DNA from: Solibacillus sp. FSL H8-0523
GTDB lineage: Bacteria > Bacillota > Bacilli > Bacillales_A > Planococcaceae
Reading direction: 5' to 3'
Length of the DNA: 64,000 nt
NCBI RefSeq assembly: GCF_038051985.1
Contig: NZ_CP150291.1
Span: 248,001-312,000, forward strand
This document shows, piece after piece, positions 7,583 through 15,986 of this stretch (the first letter of the stretch is position 1; the number at the start of each line of letters is the position of its first letter). Below the pieces are notes generated by a model, which did not search any database, was not told the origin of the DNA, and was given only the letters and a program-made list of their open reading frames with translations. Both the position numbers and the translations under genes were made by a program.

Positions 7583-8227
7583 TTAGTCTGTATGTTGTTG
7601 GAGGATATTTTCTGTGAGCTCTGCAATATCGATGACCGTTTTTTCAGCGACAGCATCCGTTAAAATTTCGTTGCGGAAGTAGTGTACGCTTGTTGGTAAA
7701 TCAATTAATAATAGCTTGGAGAGGGCAGTTTGGTACATATAAACAAATTCGGTATCGGTATTGCCGCGCTTTAACTCGGCAAAGGATTCGTAAAACTGAT
7801 CGAGCTTGTCAGCGAATTCAAGTAGTCGGCCTTCAATGGTGCCGTCTTTTCCTTCCTTCATACGCTCAAAGAAGATGCCTTGTAAGTCTTCAGGAATTTC
7901 TTCAATGATGAATTTTTCCATCATTTTTTCTTCTACATGTGCCAGCATTTGCTTTAACTCCACACTCGCATGTTTGACGGGGGTTTTAATGTCGCCAATA
8001 AACACTTCCGCAAAATCGTGGTTAATTGTTTTTTCGTATAATGATTTCCAGTTAATTTCATTACCAGCGCGTTCTTCGAGTGTCCCAAAAAACATCGCGT
8101 ATTGGGAAACCTTCCATGAATGGGCTGCTACGTTGTGCTCCTCAAATTTAAAGCGGCCTGGGCAACGGATGATGCGCTCAAGATCATTAAGACTCGTGAA
8201 AAATGTATGGATTCCGATAAAAATCAC
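7583..8227 (-). CDS. HD-domain phosphohydrolase, YfbR-like 5'-deoxynucleotidase type
   Basis: About 211-214 residues. The metal-binding HD motifs are visible: HNVAAHSWKVSQ (first His), NHDFAEVFIGD (the HD pair) and a downstream EFADKLDQF (Asp). The family removes phosphate from dNMPs or related nucleotides. The given 5' end is the first canonical start (GTG 8225-8227), but that codon is part of the ribosome site AAAAGGAGTG itself. The in-frame ATC at 8216-8218 lies 8 bases after AGGAG and starts the sequence (I)GIHTFFTSLNDLERIIRCPG, which fits where family members normally begin, so an ATC start is likely. The unit ends in a terminator at 7546-7576. Confidence 0.82.
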   Translation of the reverse strand: MIFIGIHTFFTSLNDLERIIRCPGRFKFEEHNVAAHSWKVSQYAMFFGTLEERAGNEINWKSLYEKTINHDFAEVFIGDIKTPVKHASVELKQMLAHVEEKMMEKFIIEEIPEDLQGIFFERMKEGKDGTIEGRLLEFADKLDQFYESFAELKRGNTDTEFVYMYQTALSKLLLIDLPTSVHYFRNEILTDAVAEKTVIDIAELTENILQQHTD

Positions 8228-8416
8228 TCCTTTTGTCTGGTTACCTGCATTGTACTATTTGTTATACCCGAAAAATTGATTTTTAAAAGTTCTTTAGAAA
8301 AATTTAACAAGTCGTTTACAAAGGACTAGAGATTCGCAACGAGCGAATGGTATTTCGCAAGTATATGAAGAAACGCGTAAATATAGCACAAAATTTGAAA
8401 ATAAAAATCGGCACGT

Positions 8417-8449
8417 AAAAAGACATCCACAATAGTGAATGTCTTTTTT
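8417..8449 (-). terminator. Terminator after the YjfB-like gene
   Basis: GACATTCAC / GTGGATGTC in minus-strand reading followed by a T run. Confidence 0.8.
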
Positions 8450-8450
8450 C

Positions 8451-8636
8451 TTAAGCTTGAATGTCGATTACCTGACCTTTATAAGGGTGGGCTGCTGGTG
8501 CGGCTTGCTGAGGTAATTGTTCCATTAGCTTTGTAACACCTGCTGCATCGGCGTTCATTGTACGATCTAGCATCGTCATTTGAAGCGTTTGTTGAAGAGA
8601 TGCAAGCTGTTGAGACATTTGTGTATTGATTTCCAA
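8451..8636 (-). CDS. YjfB-family small protein, putative motility-associated
   Basis: A 61-residue protein. The start is placed at a TTG preceded by AAAGGAGGGG; the longer frame has no ribosome site. It has a helical Met/Gln/Leu-rich middle (SQQLASLQQTLQMTMLDRTMN) and the C-terminal HPYKGQVIDIQA block, typical of the YjfB family in Bacillus, where the gene belongs to the motility regulon. The exact function of the family is not established. It is a single-gene unit with its own terminator, and no chemotaxis or flagellar gene is beside it, although HemAT is encoded 27 kb away. Confidence 0.75.
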   Translation of the reverse strand: MEINTQMSQQLASLQQTLQMTMLDRTMNADAAGVTKLMEQLPQQAAPAAHPYKGQVIDIQA

Positions 8637-8944
8637 AATTATCCCCTCCTTTCTAGTTTTATCGACAATTTCTCCGAAAGTTCGAATCATAATTGATGCA
8701 TTTGTAATCCTTTTGAAAACAATTTGTCAGTTTTTATTGAAAAAAAGTGATGATTGACGGTTAAAATACGAAAACTTTGCGAAAGATGATAGTAAAAATG
8801 TGATAATTATCCATTGGTTTTTGCATTTTTTTGTAATGTGTAGCACATGATGTCGTCATTCACCTGCAATCTAGATGCGGTAAAGTGGCATCAGAGTTCA
8901 AAAGGATAGCAAATTTATTTAGAAGAAATCGGAGGAATAGTGAA
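8637..8944. other. 308-base divergent intergenic region
   Basis: AT-rich region between the start of the YjfB-like gene and the start of the LysM/3D protein. It must hold both promoters, but I see no convincing -35/-10 pair, no structured RNA and no credible small gene. An open frame extending from 8885 into the wall-protein gene lacks a ribosome site. Confidence 0.5.
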
Positions 8945-9742
8945 TTGAAGAATAGTAAAATTATCGCGTTAGCATTGGCCGGTGTTTTAACTACGGGGGC
9001 ACTTATCGCGAAAGAAGCGTCGGCGCAACCCTATGAGATTCAACCGGGCGACACGCTTTATACGATTAGTCAGCAATTTGAGACCACGGTGGAATCTTTA
9101 CAAGAAATGAATCAATTAACGAGTGATTTAATTTATGCAGACGAAGCCTTAGAAATCAGTTCGAATGGCAACATATATATGATTGAACCTGGGGATACAT
9201 TATATAGAATTGCACTGGAAAATGACGTTTCAGTAGAACAGCTGCAGGCTTGGAATGGTTTACATTCCGATTTAATTTATGCAGGTGAAACCTTATCCAT
9301 TTCAGGACCATCCAAGGATGTAACGGAATCAAAAGCGAAAAAAGCGCGTGTGGCTTCTGCCAATAAAACTAGGGTAGCATCTACTACGGCACCTGCAGCA
9401 TCATCAACGCGTGTTGCCACCCAAGTTGCGTCAGAACCAACATCAAATGTAGCGCGTACAATGACCGTGGAAGCAACCGCTTATACTGCCTATTGTGAGG
9501 GATGCTCGGGGACAACAGCGAACGGCACAGATTTACGTGCAAACCCAAATTTAAAGGTAATTGCGGTTGATCCACGTGTCATTCCACTTGGTACAAAAGT
9601 ATGGGTGGAAGGCTATGGTGAAGCGGTTGCAGCCGATACTGGTGGCGCAATTAAAGGCAATAAAATTGATGTCTTTATTCCAAACAAAGCCGGTGCTTAT
9701 GAATGGGGTCGCAAAAGTGTAACAATTAAAATTTTAGACTAA
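8945..9742 (+). CDS. Secreted LysM / 3D-domain cell-wall protein (YocH-like)
   Basis: Start at TTG 8945, nine bases after GGAGG. The 265-residue product begins with a classic signal peptide (basic start, hydrophobic core, cleavage near AKEASA-Q). Two LysM peptidoglycan-binding modules follow (about residues 29-71 and 78-118, each with Q/EPGDTLY.I), then a low-complexity Ala/Thr/Ser linker, then a C-terminal 3D domain (about 175-265) containing TAYTAYCEGC, the VIAVDPRVIPLGTKVWVEGYG block and the Asp-rich AADTGGAIKGNKIDVF motif. The 3D fold is related to lytic transglycosylase/endoglucanase folds. The protein probably remodels or cuts wall peptidoglycan. Followed by a strong terminator, it is a single-gene unit. 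Confidence 0.9.
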   Translation: MKNSKIIALALAGVLTTGALIAKEASAQPYEIQPGDTLYTISQQFETTVESLQEMNQLTSDLIYADEALEISSNGNIYMIEPGDTLYRIALENDVSVEQLQAWNGLHSDLIYAGETLSISGPSKDVTESKAKKARVASANKTRVASTTAPAASSTRVATQVASEPTSNVARTMTVEATAYTAYCEGCSGTTANGTDLRANPNLKVIAVDPRVIPLGTKVWVEGYGEAVAADTGGAIKGNKIDVFIPNKAGAYEWGRKSVTIKILD

Positions 9743-9759
9743 TTCAAATAGAAGAAATC

Positions 9760-9789
9760 GAGTCGCTCAAATTTGGGCGACTCTTTTTG
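9760..9789 (+). terminator. Terminator after the LysM/3D gene
   Basis: GAGTCGC / GCGACTC stem with inner GCTC/GGGC pairing, followed by TTTTT. Confidence 0.85.
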
Positions 9790-9838
9790 TATAAGTTTTA
9801 GGTAATGGAGAAATACTAAAGCAAAAAGGAGGGACGGT

Positions 9839-10378
9839 ATGCGTAAATTCGTGATGATGAGTATGGTGTTATTACTGTCAGGCTGTAATTTTATGCAAGG
9901 AGATAAGCTTGCGGTAAATGCCCCGGAGACGTTAACAGCAAAAGCGGTAATTTATAATACCGAAAATGAGCTTGTTGGTGAAATTGCGTTTAAAGAAACA
10001 GGAAAGGGTGTAGAACTAACCGCAATTTTAAATAGCCTACCCCCAGGTGGACATGGGATTCACTTACATGAAACGGGTAAGTGCGATGCGCCTACTTTTG
10101 AATCTGCCGGGCCTCATTTTAATCCGACAAACAAAAAGCATGGAGTAGAAAATCCACTCGGCCCACATGTGGGAGACTTACCGAATATCGTTGCTGACGA
10201 GGCGGGGGAAGTTCAGTTAAATTTGATTACCGCTGATTTTACGTTGAAAAAAGGCGAAGCTACATCCATTTTCGATAAAGATGGTACAGCGGTTGTGATT
10301 CATGAAAAGGAAGATGATTATAAAACTGATCCCGCCGGCAATTCGGGTGCACGTATTGCTTGTGGGGTAATTGAGTAA
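9839..10378 (+). CDS. Cu/Zn superoxide dismutase-like lipoprotein
   Basis: A 179-residue protein starting at ATG after AAAAAGGAGGG. The N-terminus is a lipoprotein signal with lipobox LLSGC (Cys16), so the enzyme would be tethered outside the membrane. The SodC fold is evident: HGIHLHETGKC, AGPHFNPTNKKHG, GPHVGDLPNI, VVIHEKEDDY and a C-terminal GNSGARIACGVIE. All canonical metal ligands appear present (His-x-His, the two Zn/bridging His, a later His, the GD Asp and the VIH His), as does the active-site Arg in GARIACG and the two Cys of the structural disulphide. Bacillus YojM belongs here but some relatives lack a Cu ligand; this one seems complete. It should detoxify superoxide at the cell surface. 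Confidence 0.88.
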   Translation: MRKFVMMSMVLLLSGCNFMQGDKLAVNAPETLTAKAVIYNTENELVGEIAFKETGKGVELTAILNSLPPGGHGIHLHETGKCDAPTFESAGPHFNPTNKKHGVENPLGPHVGDLPNIVADEAGEVQLNLITADFTLKKGEATSIFDKDGTAVVIHEKEDDYKTDPAGNSGARIACGVIE

Positions 10379-10407
10379 CTGTATTCTAAATGGATACAGT
10401 TTTTTTA
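10377..10407 (+). terminator. Terminator after the SodC-like gene
   Basis: AACTGTAT / ATACAGTT followed by seven Ts; overlaps the stop codon. Confidence 0.8.
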
Positions 10408-10594
10408 TTATGCAAAACCTAACGTGGAAAAGTATATTGATAAAATATGATTTTATGCGTTTTTTATGCAATTTTTAACCGGAATACATAAAAACTAAAT
10501 AATATCGAGTAGGAAAATAGGGATTAAAAAGAAAAAAAGTTATTTTAATAGCGTATTTATGCTAATGTTAATTATTCTGATTTTATTAAATAGA

Positions 10595-10624
10595 TTGACT
10601 TTTGAATAAATATGTAGGTAAAAT
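10595..10624 (+). promoter_or_regulatory. Promoter of the TRAP transporter operon
   Basis: TTGACT and TAAAAT separated by 18 bases, 37 bases before the chosen start of the binding-protein gene. The region upstream (from 10408) is AT-rich and otherwise empty. Confidence 0.55.
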
Positions 10625-10660
10625 GAAGTCATAACTATGCGCAAAGGGGGAAAATTTTAT

Positions 10661-11608
10661 ATGTTTAAATCTAAAAATAAGCTACTTCTATTTGTAGTAA
10701 GTGCATTCATTTTAGTATTAGCAGCCTGTGGTGGAGACGATGAGGTTGAGTTCGTTAGTATTTTAACAGGTGGTACACAGGGGACTTACTATCCATTAGG
10801 TGGTACGTTTGCTGACTTAATTACAACAGACACAGGGGTAAAGGCAACAGCCGAAGTTTCACAAGCGTCTGCTGCCAACATGACAGCGCTTGATGCAGGT
10901 GATGGTGAAGTGGCATTCGTGCAAACGGATATCGCTTACTATGCAACACAAGGAACATTAATGTTTGAAGGCCAAAAATTGGATTCAATCGTAGCATTAG
11001 GTGCACTATACCCAGAAACAATTCAATTAGTAGTTTTAAAGGATTCAGGTATTAAAACGTATGAAGATTTAAAAGGTAAAAAAGTATCTGTAGGTGCGCC
11101 AGGTTCTGGTACATTCGCGAATGCAGAGCAATTATTAGAAATTCACGGGTTAACAATGGACGATATTAAAGCACAAAACTTAGACTTCGGTGAATCAACA
11201 GATGGACTTCAAACAGGTCAAATTGATGCAGCGTTCATTACAGCAGGTTACCCAACAGGTGCTGTAGAAGCGTTAAATGCAACAAATGGCGTGTATATCA
11301 TTCCAGTTGAAGCAGCAAAAGCAGATGAGTTAATCGCAAAGTATCCATACTACGCAGTGGACAAAATTCCATCAGGTACGTACGGATTAGAGTCTGATAT
11401 TCCAGCTGTATCTGTAGGGGCGATGTTAGCGGTTAAGAAGGACTTATCAGAAGACTTAGTCTACGAGATGACAAAAGCGATCTACGACAACACGGATAAA
11501 ATCAGCCATGCAAAAGGTGCATTCATTAAAGCTGAGACGGGCTTAGATGGAATCGGTATTGATGTTCACCCAGGTGCACAAAAATACTTTGATGAAGTGA
11601 ACAAGTAG
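10661..11608 (+). CDS. TAXI-family TRAP transporter solute-binding lipoprotein
   Basis: Start at ATG 10661 after AAAGGGGG; an earlier ATG at 10637 lacks a ribosome site. The 315-residue product starts with a lipoprotein signal ending in LAAC. The mature part begins EFVSILTGGTQGTYYPLGGTFADLI, the typical opening of the TAXI (TRAP-associated extracytoplasmic immunogenic) binding proteins, and contains GKKVSVGAPGSGT and the aromatic/Ile-rich C-terminal half of that family. It captures a small acidic solute, in related systems often glutamate or another organic acid, for the fused TRAP permease encoded two genes downstream. A terminator-like hairpin after this gene probably raises its level above that of the permease. 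Confidence 0.9.
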   Translation: MFKSKNKLLLFVVSAFILVLAACGGDDEVEFVSILTGGTQGTYYPLGGTFADLITTDTGVKATAEVSQASAANMTALDAGDGEVAFVQTDIAYYATQGTLMFEGQKLDSIVALGALYPETIQLVVLKDSGIKTYEDLKGKKVSVGAPGSGTFANAEQLLEIHGLTMDDIKAQNLDFGESTDGLQTGQIDAAFITAGYPTGAVEALNATNGVYIIPVEAAKADELIAKYPYYAVDKIPSGTYGLESDIPAVSVGAMLAVKKDLSEDLVYEMTKAIYDNTDKISHAKGAFIKAETGLDGIGIDVHPGAQKYFDEVNK

Positions 11609-11614
11609 TAGAAA

Positions 11615-11653
11615 GAGGCCTCTGTTGCGATTAACGCCAGAGGTCTTTTTTTT
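11615..11653 (+). terminator. Internal hairpin after the binding-protein gene
   Basis: GGCCTCTG...CAGAGGTC hairpin with eight Ts between the binding-protein gene and the DUF1850 gene. Position suits partial termination within an operon, giving excess binding protein. Confidence 0.7.
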
Positions 11654-11660
11654 ATAGGTG

Positions 11661-12173
11661 ATGAGGATGAAAAAATGGCTTGTAGTAATGGTAGTAAGTT
11701 CTTGTTTAATCGGCTATTTTGTCCCATATGAGCGCAGTATCACGTTTAAAGAAACACGTGTTGAAAATCCGGTGCTCGTTTATCAACCGTTACAATCTGG
11801 GACTGATTTTGACATTGTGTTTACGCATTCGATTCATTTGACGGATGTCACGGAAAGCTACCGCGTGTTACCGACAAGTGAGCTTCAGCTGTTAGCCATG
11901 CAATACACGGACGTCGCTATTGGGATGCCGAGTGCTGCTGAACAAGACCAGACGTTAACGTATGAAAATGGTGTGTATACACTGCAATACCATGATGCGA
12001 GATTAAAAGATTTTACGCTACATATTGGAGATGTTGATTACAAATTAGATTTGCATTATGGTGGTGAAATTTTTGCGCTTAAGCAAAAGTTAACACGCGG
12101 CAAATCATATGTTTTACAAATACAAAAATTGTCCCTGTATCAAAAGATGAAAGGAGTGGCGTTAGGTGAGTAA
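11661..12173 (+). CDS. DUF1850 protein of TAXI-TRAP operons
   Basis: About 170 residues with one N-terminal membrane segment (residues 5-22) and a beta-rich outer part containing the DIVFTHSIHLTDVTESYRV block, the hallmark of DUF1850. Genes of this family regularly sit between the TAXI binding protein and the fused TRAP permease, as here, so it is probably an accessory subunit; its exact role is not known. The start is uncertain: GTG 11658, ATG 11661 and ATG 11667 are all in frame, and ATG 11667 has the better spacing from AGGTG. Its end overlaps the permease start by 8 bases, implying translational coupling. Confidence 0.82.
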   Translation: MRMKKWLVVMVVSSCLIGYFVPYERSITFKETRVENPVLVYQPLQSGTDFDIVFTHSIHLTDVTESYRVLPTSELQLLAMQYTDVAIGMPSAAEQDQTLTYENGVYTLQYHDARLKDFTLHIGDVDYKLDLHYGGEIFALKQKLTRGKSYVLQIQKLSLYQKMKGVALGE

Positions 12174-14175
12174 AGAAGTGGTGAACAAAGATGAGCTTCA
12201 TGAAAGTTTGTCGTTAGAAAAGCAGCAGGAGTTGCTGGAAAAATTTGATTTAGAATCAAATCAGCGCAATCCGCAAAACTTTATGAAGCATGCGATTTAT
12301 GTTGGGTTATTGGCCTTTACACTATACCAATTATACACAGCTGTTTTTGGACAGTTCCCAGCGCAAATTCAGCGTACGGTCCATCTAGGTTTTGCTTTAG
12401 TATTTATCTTTTTATTATTCCCGGCAACACGTAAATTATCAAAAACGCGTATCCCGTTTTACGACTATATTTTGGCGCTCATTGCGGTCTTTGTAGGTAG
12501 CTACTGGGTGTTAAACTATGAGCGTCTTGTGCAAAGTTTAGGGAAGTTAGAAACGTTAGATTTTTACGTCGGTTTACTGGCAATCGTTTTAGTATTAGAA
12601 GCAGCAAGACGCGCGGTTGGTTTGCCGATTGCGATTATTGCGGCAGTATTTTTACTCTACGCATTCTTCGGTCCGTACATGCCGGCGTTTATGTCGCACC
12701 GTGGGCAAAGCTTAGAAAGTATCGTCAATTTAATGTACTTCTCAACAGATGGGATTTTAGGGACGCCACTAGCAGTATCGGCTACGTTTATCTTTGTGTT
12801 CTTACTATTTGGTGCGTTTTTAGTAAAAACCGGAGTAGGGCAATACTTTAATGATTTAGCCATTTCGGTTGCCGGTAAATTAACGGGTGGCCCGGCAAAG
12901 GTAGCGATTTTCTCGTCTGCCCTTCAAGGGACGATTTCAGGAAGTTCCGTAGCAAACGTTGTAACATCGGGTTCTTACACGATTCCAATGATGAAACGTC
13001 TTGGCTACAATAAAAACTTCGCGGGTGCGGTAGAAGCCTCTGCATCAACCGGCGGACAATTAATGCCACCGATTATGGGTGCTGCGGCGTTCTTAATGGT
13101 TGAATTTATTGGGCGTGGGATTACGTATTGGGATATCGCAAAAGCAGCGGCGATTCCAGCGCTACTTTACTTTACGGGTATTTGGATTATGACGCACTTT
13201 GAGGCGAAACGATTAGGCTTACGTGGTTTAACAGATGAAGAAATGCCGGATCGTTCTCATGTCTTTAAAAAGATTTATTTACTCATTCCAATCGTGCTCA
13301 TTATTGTCTTAATGGTTTCGGGTGTACCGGTGATTCATGCTGCTTTATACGGCATTATTTCATGTGTCATTGTTGGAATTATTAATCCAGATGTGAGATT
13401 CGGTGTGAAAGAATTTATCGATGCATTAGTAGAAGGTGCGCGCTCTGCATTAGCAGTCGCTGCGGCAACTGCCTGTGCGGGGATTATTGTTGGGGTCGTT
13501 GTGAAAACAGGCTTAGGTTTATCTTTAGCAAACAGCTTAGTAAAACTTGCGGGTGGTAGCATTTTATTAACGCTATTCTTCGTAATGATTGCATCGCTTA
13601 TTTTAGGGATGGGCGCACCAACAACAGCAAACTATGTAATTACATCAACAATTGCAGCACCAGCGATTATTGCACTACTAGCGCCAGATGTGGCAGCGAG
13701 TGCAGCGCCACTAATTGTTGTATTATCTGCACATTTCTTTGTATTCTACTTCGGTATTATTGCCGATATTACGCCACCGGTTGCGCTCGCCGCCTTTGCA
13801 GCATCCGGTATTTCGGGAGGCGACCCGATTCGTACTGGTGTCAACTCGGCGAAATTAGCGATTGCGGCATTTATCATTCCGTACATGATCGTCTTCTCAC
13901 CGGCGTTACTGATGATTGACGTAACGGTTGGGCAAATTGCATGGGTCGTATTTACAGCACTTATGGGAATGATTGCAATCGGTGCTGGAGTTATTGGGTA
14001 TTGGTATCGAAAAATCAACGCGATTGAGCGTTTAGTGTTAATTGCGGCGGGTTTAGCGATGATTTACCCAGAATCGGTATCAGATACTATTGGTTTAATC
14101 GTCTTTGGTGTCATGTTTGTGATTCAATGGATGACAAGAAATAGAGAGGACGGACCAAAAGTAGCAACTTCATAA
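12166..14175 (+). CDS. Fused TRAP transporter permease (DctQM type)
   Basis: A 669-residue integral membrane protein. A hydrophilic N-terminal 40 residues lead into about four helices matching the small DctQ-like part, then the large DctM-like part with about 12 helices. Conserved features include GQYFNDLAISVAGKLTGGPAKVAIFSSALQGTISGSSVANVVTSG, the STGGQLMPPIMGAAAFLM segment and the GAPTTANYVITS segment. It imports the ligand of the TAXI lipoprotein using a sodium or proton gradient. The GTG start has AAAGGAG upstream and overlaps the DUF1850 gene. Length fits the TAXI-type fused permeases. Confidence 0.92.
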   Translation: MSKEVVNKDELHESLSLEKQQELLEKFDLESNQRNPQNFMKHAIYVGLLAFTLYQLYTAVFGQFPAQIQRTVHLGFALVFIFLLFPATRKLSKTRIPFYDYILALIAVFVGSYWVLNYERLVQSLGKLETLDFYVGLLAIVLVLEAARRAVGLPIAIIAAVFLLYAFFGPYMPAFMSHRGQSLESIVNLMYFSTDGILGTPLAVSATFIFVFLLFGAFLVKTGVGQYFNDLAISVAGKLTGGPAKVAIFSSALQGTISGSSVANVVTSGSYTIPMMKRLGYNKNFAGAVEASASTGGQLMPPIMGAAAFLMVEFIGRGITYWDIAKAAAIPALLYFTGIWIMTHFEAKRLGLRGLTDEEMPDRSHVFKKIYLLIPIVLIIVLMVSGVPVIHAALYGIISCVIVGIINPDVRFGVKEFIDALVEGARSALAVAAATACAGIIVGVVVKTGLGLSLANSLVKLAGGSILLTLFFVMIASLILGMGAPTTANYVITSTIAAPAIIALLAPDVAASAAPLIVVLSAHFFVFYFGIIADITPPVALAAFAASGISGGDPIRTGVNSAKLAIAAFIIPYMIVFSPALLMIDVTVGQIAWVVFTALMGMIAIGAGVIGYWYRKINAIERLVLIAAGLAMIYPESVSDTIGLIVFGVMFVIQWMTRNREDGPKVATS

Positions 14176-14184
14176 TGTATTGAG

Positions 14185-14218
14185 CTACATCGAAGCATTT
14201 TTTCGATGTAGTTTTTTT
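14185..14218 (+). terminator. Terminator of the TRAP operon
   Basis: CTACATCGAA / TTCGATGTAG followed by seven Ts. Confidence 0.9.
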
Positions 14219-14270
14219 CCGTCGGGCTCTCCAATGTCTGTTGGGGCTTGACGGGCGCTTTAGCGCTTTT
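14219..14270. repeat. Partial copy of dispersed repeat A
   Basis: Only the 3' part is present: a GTCGGGCTCTCCAA core as in the 15858 copy, then GGGGCTTGACGGGCGCTTTAGCGCTTTT. The right arm GGGCGCTTTA matches the other copies; the left arm is missing. Confidence 0.6.
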
Positions 14271-14403
14271 GATTATTGATCTCAAAATGAGATAGGTTTT
14301 ATAGTTTGTTAGCATACGTTGCGTTTAATGATTGATTTTCATAAGGTCGCGCTGTAATATTTAAATTAACTAAAAATTCAATCAATTAAAGGGGCGAATG
14401 ATA

Positions 14404-14541
14404 ATGACGACATTGTTAAAATCAACGTTAGAGACGTATTTATTGGATGAGGAAATGGATTTTGAAGCGGTAGAACAGCATGAAGCGCAGCAAGTCGAAG
14501 AGCGTACAAACTATCCAAGCGGCTTTTTCTCAAGCCTGTAA
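14404..14541 (+). CDS. Small acidic protein, 45 residues
   Basis: ATG 14404 follows AAAGGGGCG at good spacing and the frame ends at TAA 14539-14541. Residues 10-34 are strongly acidic (many Glu plus Asp, Gln and His) and probably helical; the tail is short, aromatic and Ser-rich (TNYPSGFFSSL). There is no Cys, no signal peptide and no membrane segment. A hairpin terminator follows at 14572-14613, so the peptide seems to be a complete single-gene unit. The acidic leader-like body with a distinct small tail looks superficially like a peptide precursor, but no maturation enzyme or exporter is nearby. Family not recognised. Confidence 0.6.
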   Translation: MTTLLKSTLETYLLDEEMDFEAVEQHEAQQVEERTNYPSGFFSSL

Positions 14542-14571
14542 GGAGTAGAAACTTATGAACACTTTCACATA

Positions 14572-14613
14572 GTGGTCGTCACGAAGGGCAACTTTCTGGC
14601 GATCACTTTTTGT
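14572..14613 (+). terminator. Terminator after the small acidic gene
   Basis: GTGGTCGTCA / TGGCGATCAC imperfect stem (8 of 10 pairs) followed by TTTTTG TTTTT. Confidence 0.7.
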
Positions 14614-14694
14614 TTTTACTTGGGCAACAATACTGCGGCTTACGAAGTTTTTGCTGTATACTATAGGTAACAAATTTAAGTCGAGGTGCAAGTC

Positions 14695-15804
14695 ATGTTA
14701 GCGGTAAAATCAACGGAACAACTGATTTTTGATTGGTTCCAGCATTTCCATGAAAATCCGGAAATTAGCTGGAAAGAAGTGAAGACTACGGCAAAATTAG
14801 CGGATATTTTAAGTGAAATGGGTGTGTCATTTAAGCGTTTTGAAGGTGTAACCGGCTTAGTTGCGGAAATTGGAAAAGGTGATGAGGTCATCGCCGTTCG
14901 AGCGGATATTGATGCCTTATGGCAAGAAGTCGACGGCGTGATGCAGGCGAATCATTCATGTGGCCATGATGCCAATATGTCGATGGTACTTGGCGCGCTA
15001 GTTGCATTAAAAGATGAAGTGCTAACAAAACGAATTCGCTTCATTTTCCAGCCGGCGGAAGAAACAGGTGGCGGAGCATTAGCAATGATTGAACGTGGTG
15101 TGATGCAGGATGTCACGCATTTATTCGGAGTGCATTTACGTCCACAAGAAGAACTCCCACTTGGAAAAATTGCACCGGCGATTTATCACGGAGCTGCGGC
15201 CTTCTTAGGTGGTAGCATTTCTGGTGCTGATGCGCATGGTGCTCGCCCACATCAGGGCAATAATGCGATTGAGGTTGTTGTGGCGATTCAACAAATGCTG
15301 AAAAATATTCATATTGATCCATTTGAAGTGTATTCAGCGAAGTTAACGAAAATTGTTGCAGATGGGGGTAGTGTGAATATTATCCCTGGGAATGCGAGCT
15401 TTTCGATCGATGTGCGTGCACAGAAAAATGAAATCTTAGCGAAGTTGCAACGTCACGTCGATAAGGGCTTAAAGCAAATTGCGGACATGTTTGAGACGGA
15501 GATTGCGTGGGATTGGCAAGATGTCACACCAGGTGCGGAAGTGTCACTTGAAGCAGCACATGTTGCAGAGCGTGCGATTGTGGCGTCATTAGGGGAAAGC
15601 TATTTAGCCCCAGCTGTTGTCACACCAGGAAGTGACGATTTCCATTTCTATACGGTAAAACATCCACAGTTAAAAGCAGCGATGATTGGTGTGGGGGCAA
15701 ACCTAGGACCAGGCTTACATCATCCAAACATGACGTTTGATCCACAGGCACTGTTAGACGGGGCAAAAGTGGTAGCAGAAACGTTAAAAATGATAGCTAA
15801 ATAA
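14695..15804 (+). CDS. M20-family metallo-amidohydrolase
   Basis: Start at ATG 14695, six bases after GAGGTG; the GTG at 14686 lies inside that site. The 369-residue protein has the M20D layout: VRADIDALWQEVDG (metal-binding Asp region), NHSCGHDANMSMVLG (metal Cys/His/Asp), FQPAEETGGGA (catalytic Glu pair), the lid domain with GADAHGARPHQGNNAIE, and SDDFHFYTV near the end. The Cys and His positions match aminoacylase/amidohydrolase relatives such as N-acetyl-diaminopimelate deacetylase and hippurate hydrolase. It hydrolyses an N-acylated amino acid or similar amide. Substrate cannot be told from the sequence; no dap gene lies beside it. A strong terminator follows. Confidence 0.85.
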   Translation: MLAVKSTEQLIFDWFQHFHENPEISWKEVKTTAKLADILSEMGVSFKRFEGVTGLVAEIGKGDEVIAVRADIDALWQEVDGVMQANHSCGHDANMSMVLGALVALKDEVLTKRIRFIFQPAEETGGGALAMIERGVMQDVTHLFGVHLRPQEELPLGKIAPAIYHGAAAFLGGSISGADAHGARPHQGNNAIEVVVAIQQMLKNIHIDPFEVYSAKLTKIVADGGSVNIIPGNASFSIDVRAQKNEILAKLQRHVDKGLKQIADMFETEIAWDWQDVTPGAEVSLEAAHVAERAIVASLGESYLAPAVVTPGSDDFHFYTVKHPQLKAAMIGVGANLGPGLHHPNMTFDPQALLDGAKVVAETLKMIAK

Positions 15805-15812
15805 TTGAAACG

Positions 15813-15856
15813 AAAAAACGATGCTCGCGGCTTTGTCGCGTAGCATCGTTTTTTGT
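15813..15856 (+). terminator. Terminator after the M20 gene
   Basis: AAAACGATGCT and AGCATCGTTTTTT arms with inner CGCG pairing. Confidence 0.9.
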
Positions 15857-15857
15857 G

Positions 15858-15986
15858 GTGTCTAGGCATTCGCGCCAGCCCCTCGAGCTTTTCGTTCCCG
15901 CCGTCGAAAGTGGAAGTGCGCTTACTTTCTAGTCGGGCCCTCCAAAGCTAGTCGGGGCTTAAAGGGCACGAATGCACTTTTCTTAT
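15858..15986. repeat. Dispersed repeat A, copy 2
   Basis: Begins GTGTCTAGGCATTCGCGCC and ends GGGCACGAATGCACTTTTCTTA. Outer arms GCATTCGCGCC and GGGCACGAATGC pair, and inner AGCCCC pairs with GGGGCT. The outer arms differ from other copies on both sides while pairing is kept. Confidence 0.7.

Noticed and set aside
7357-7656. 99-residue minus-strand frame over the RNA candidate
   Set aside because: Crosses the terminator of the HD-domain gene and the RNA promoter; no ribosome site at its start.
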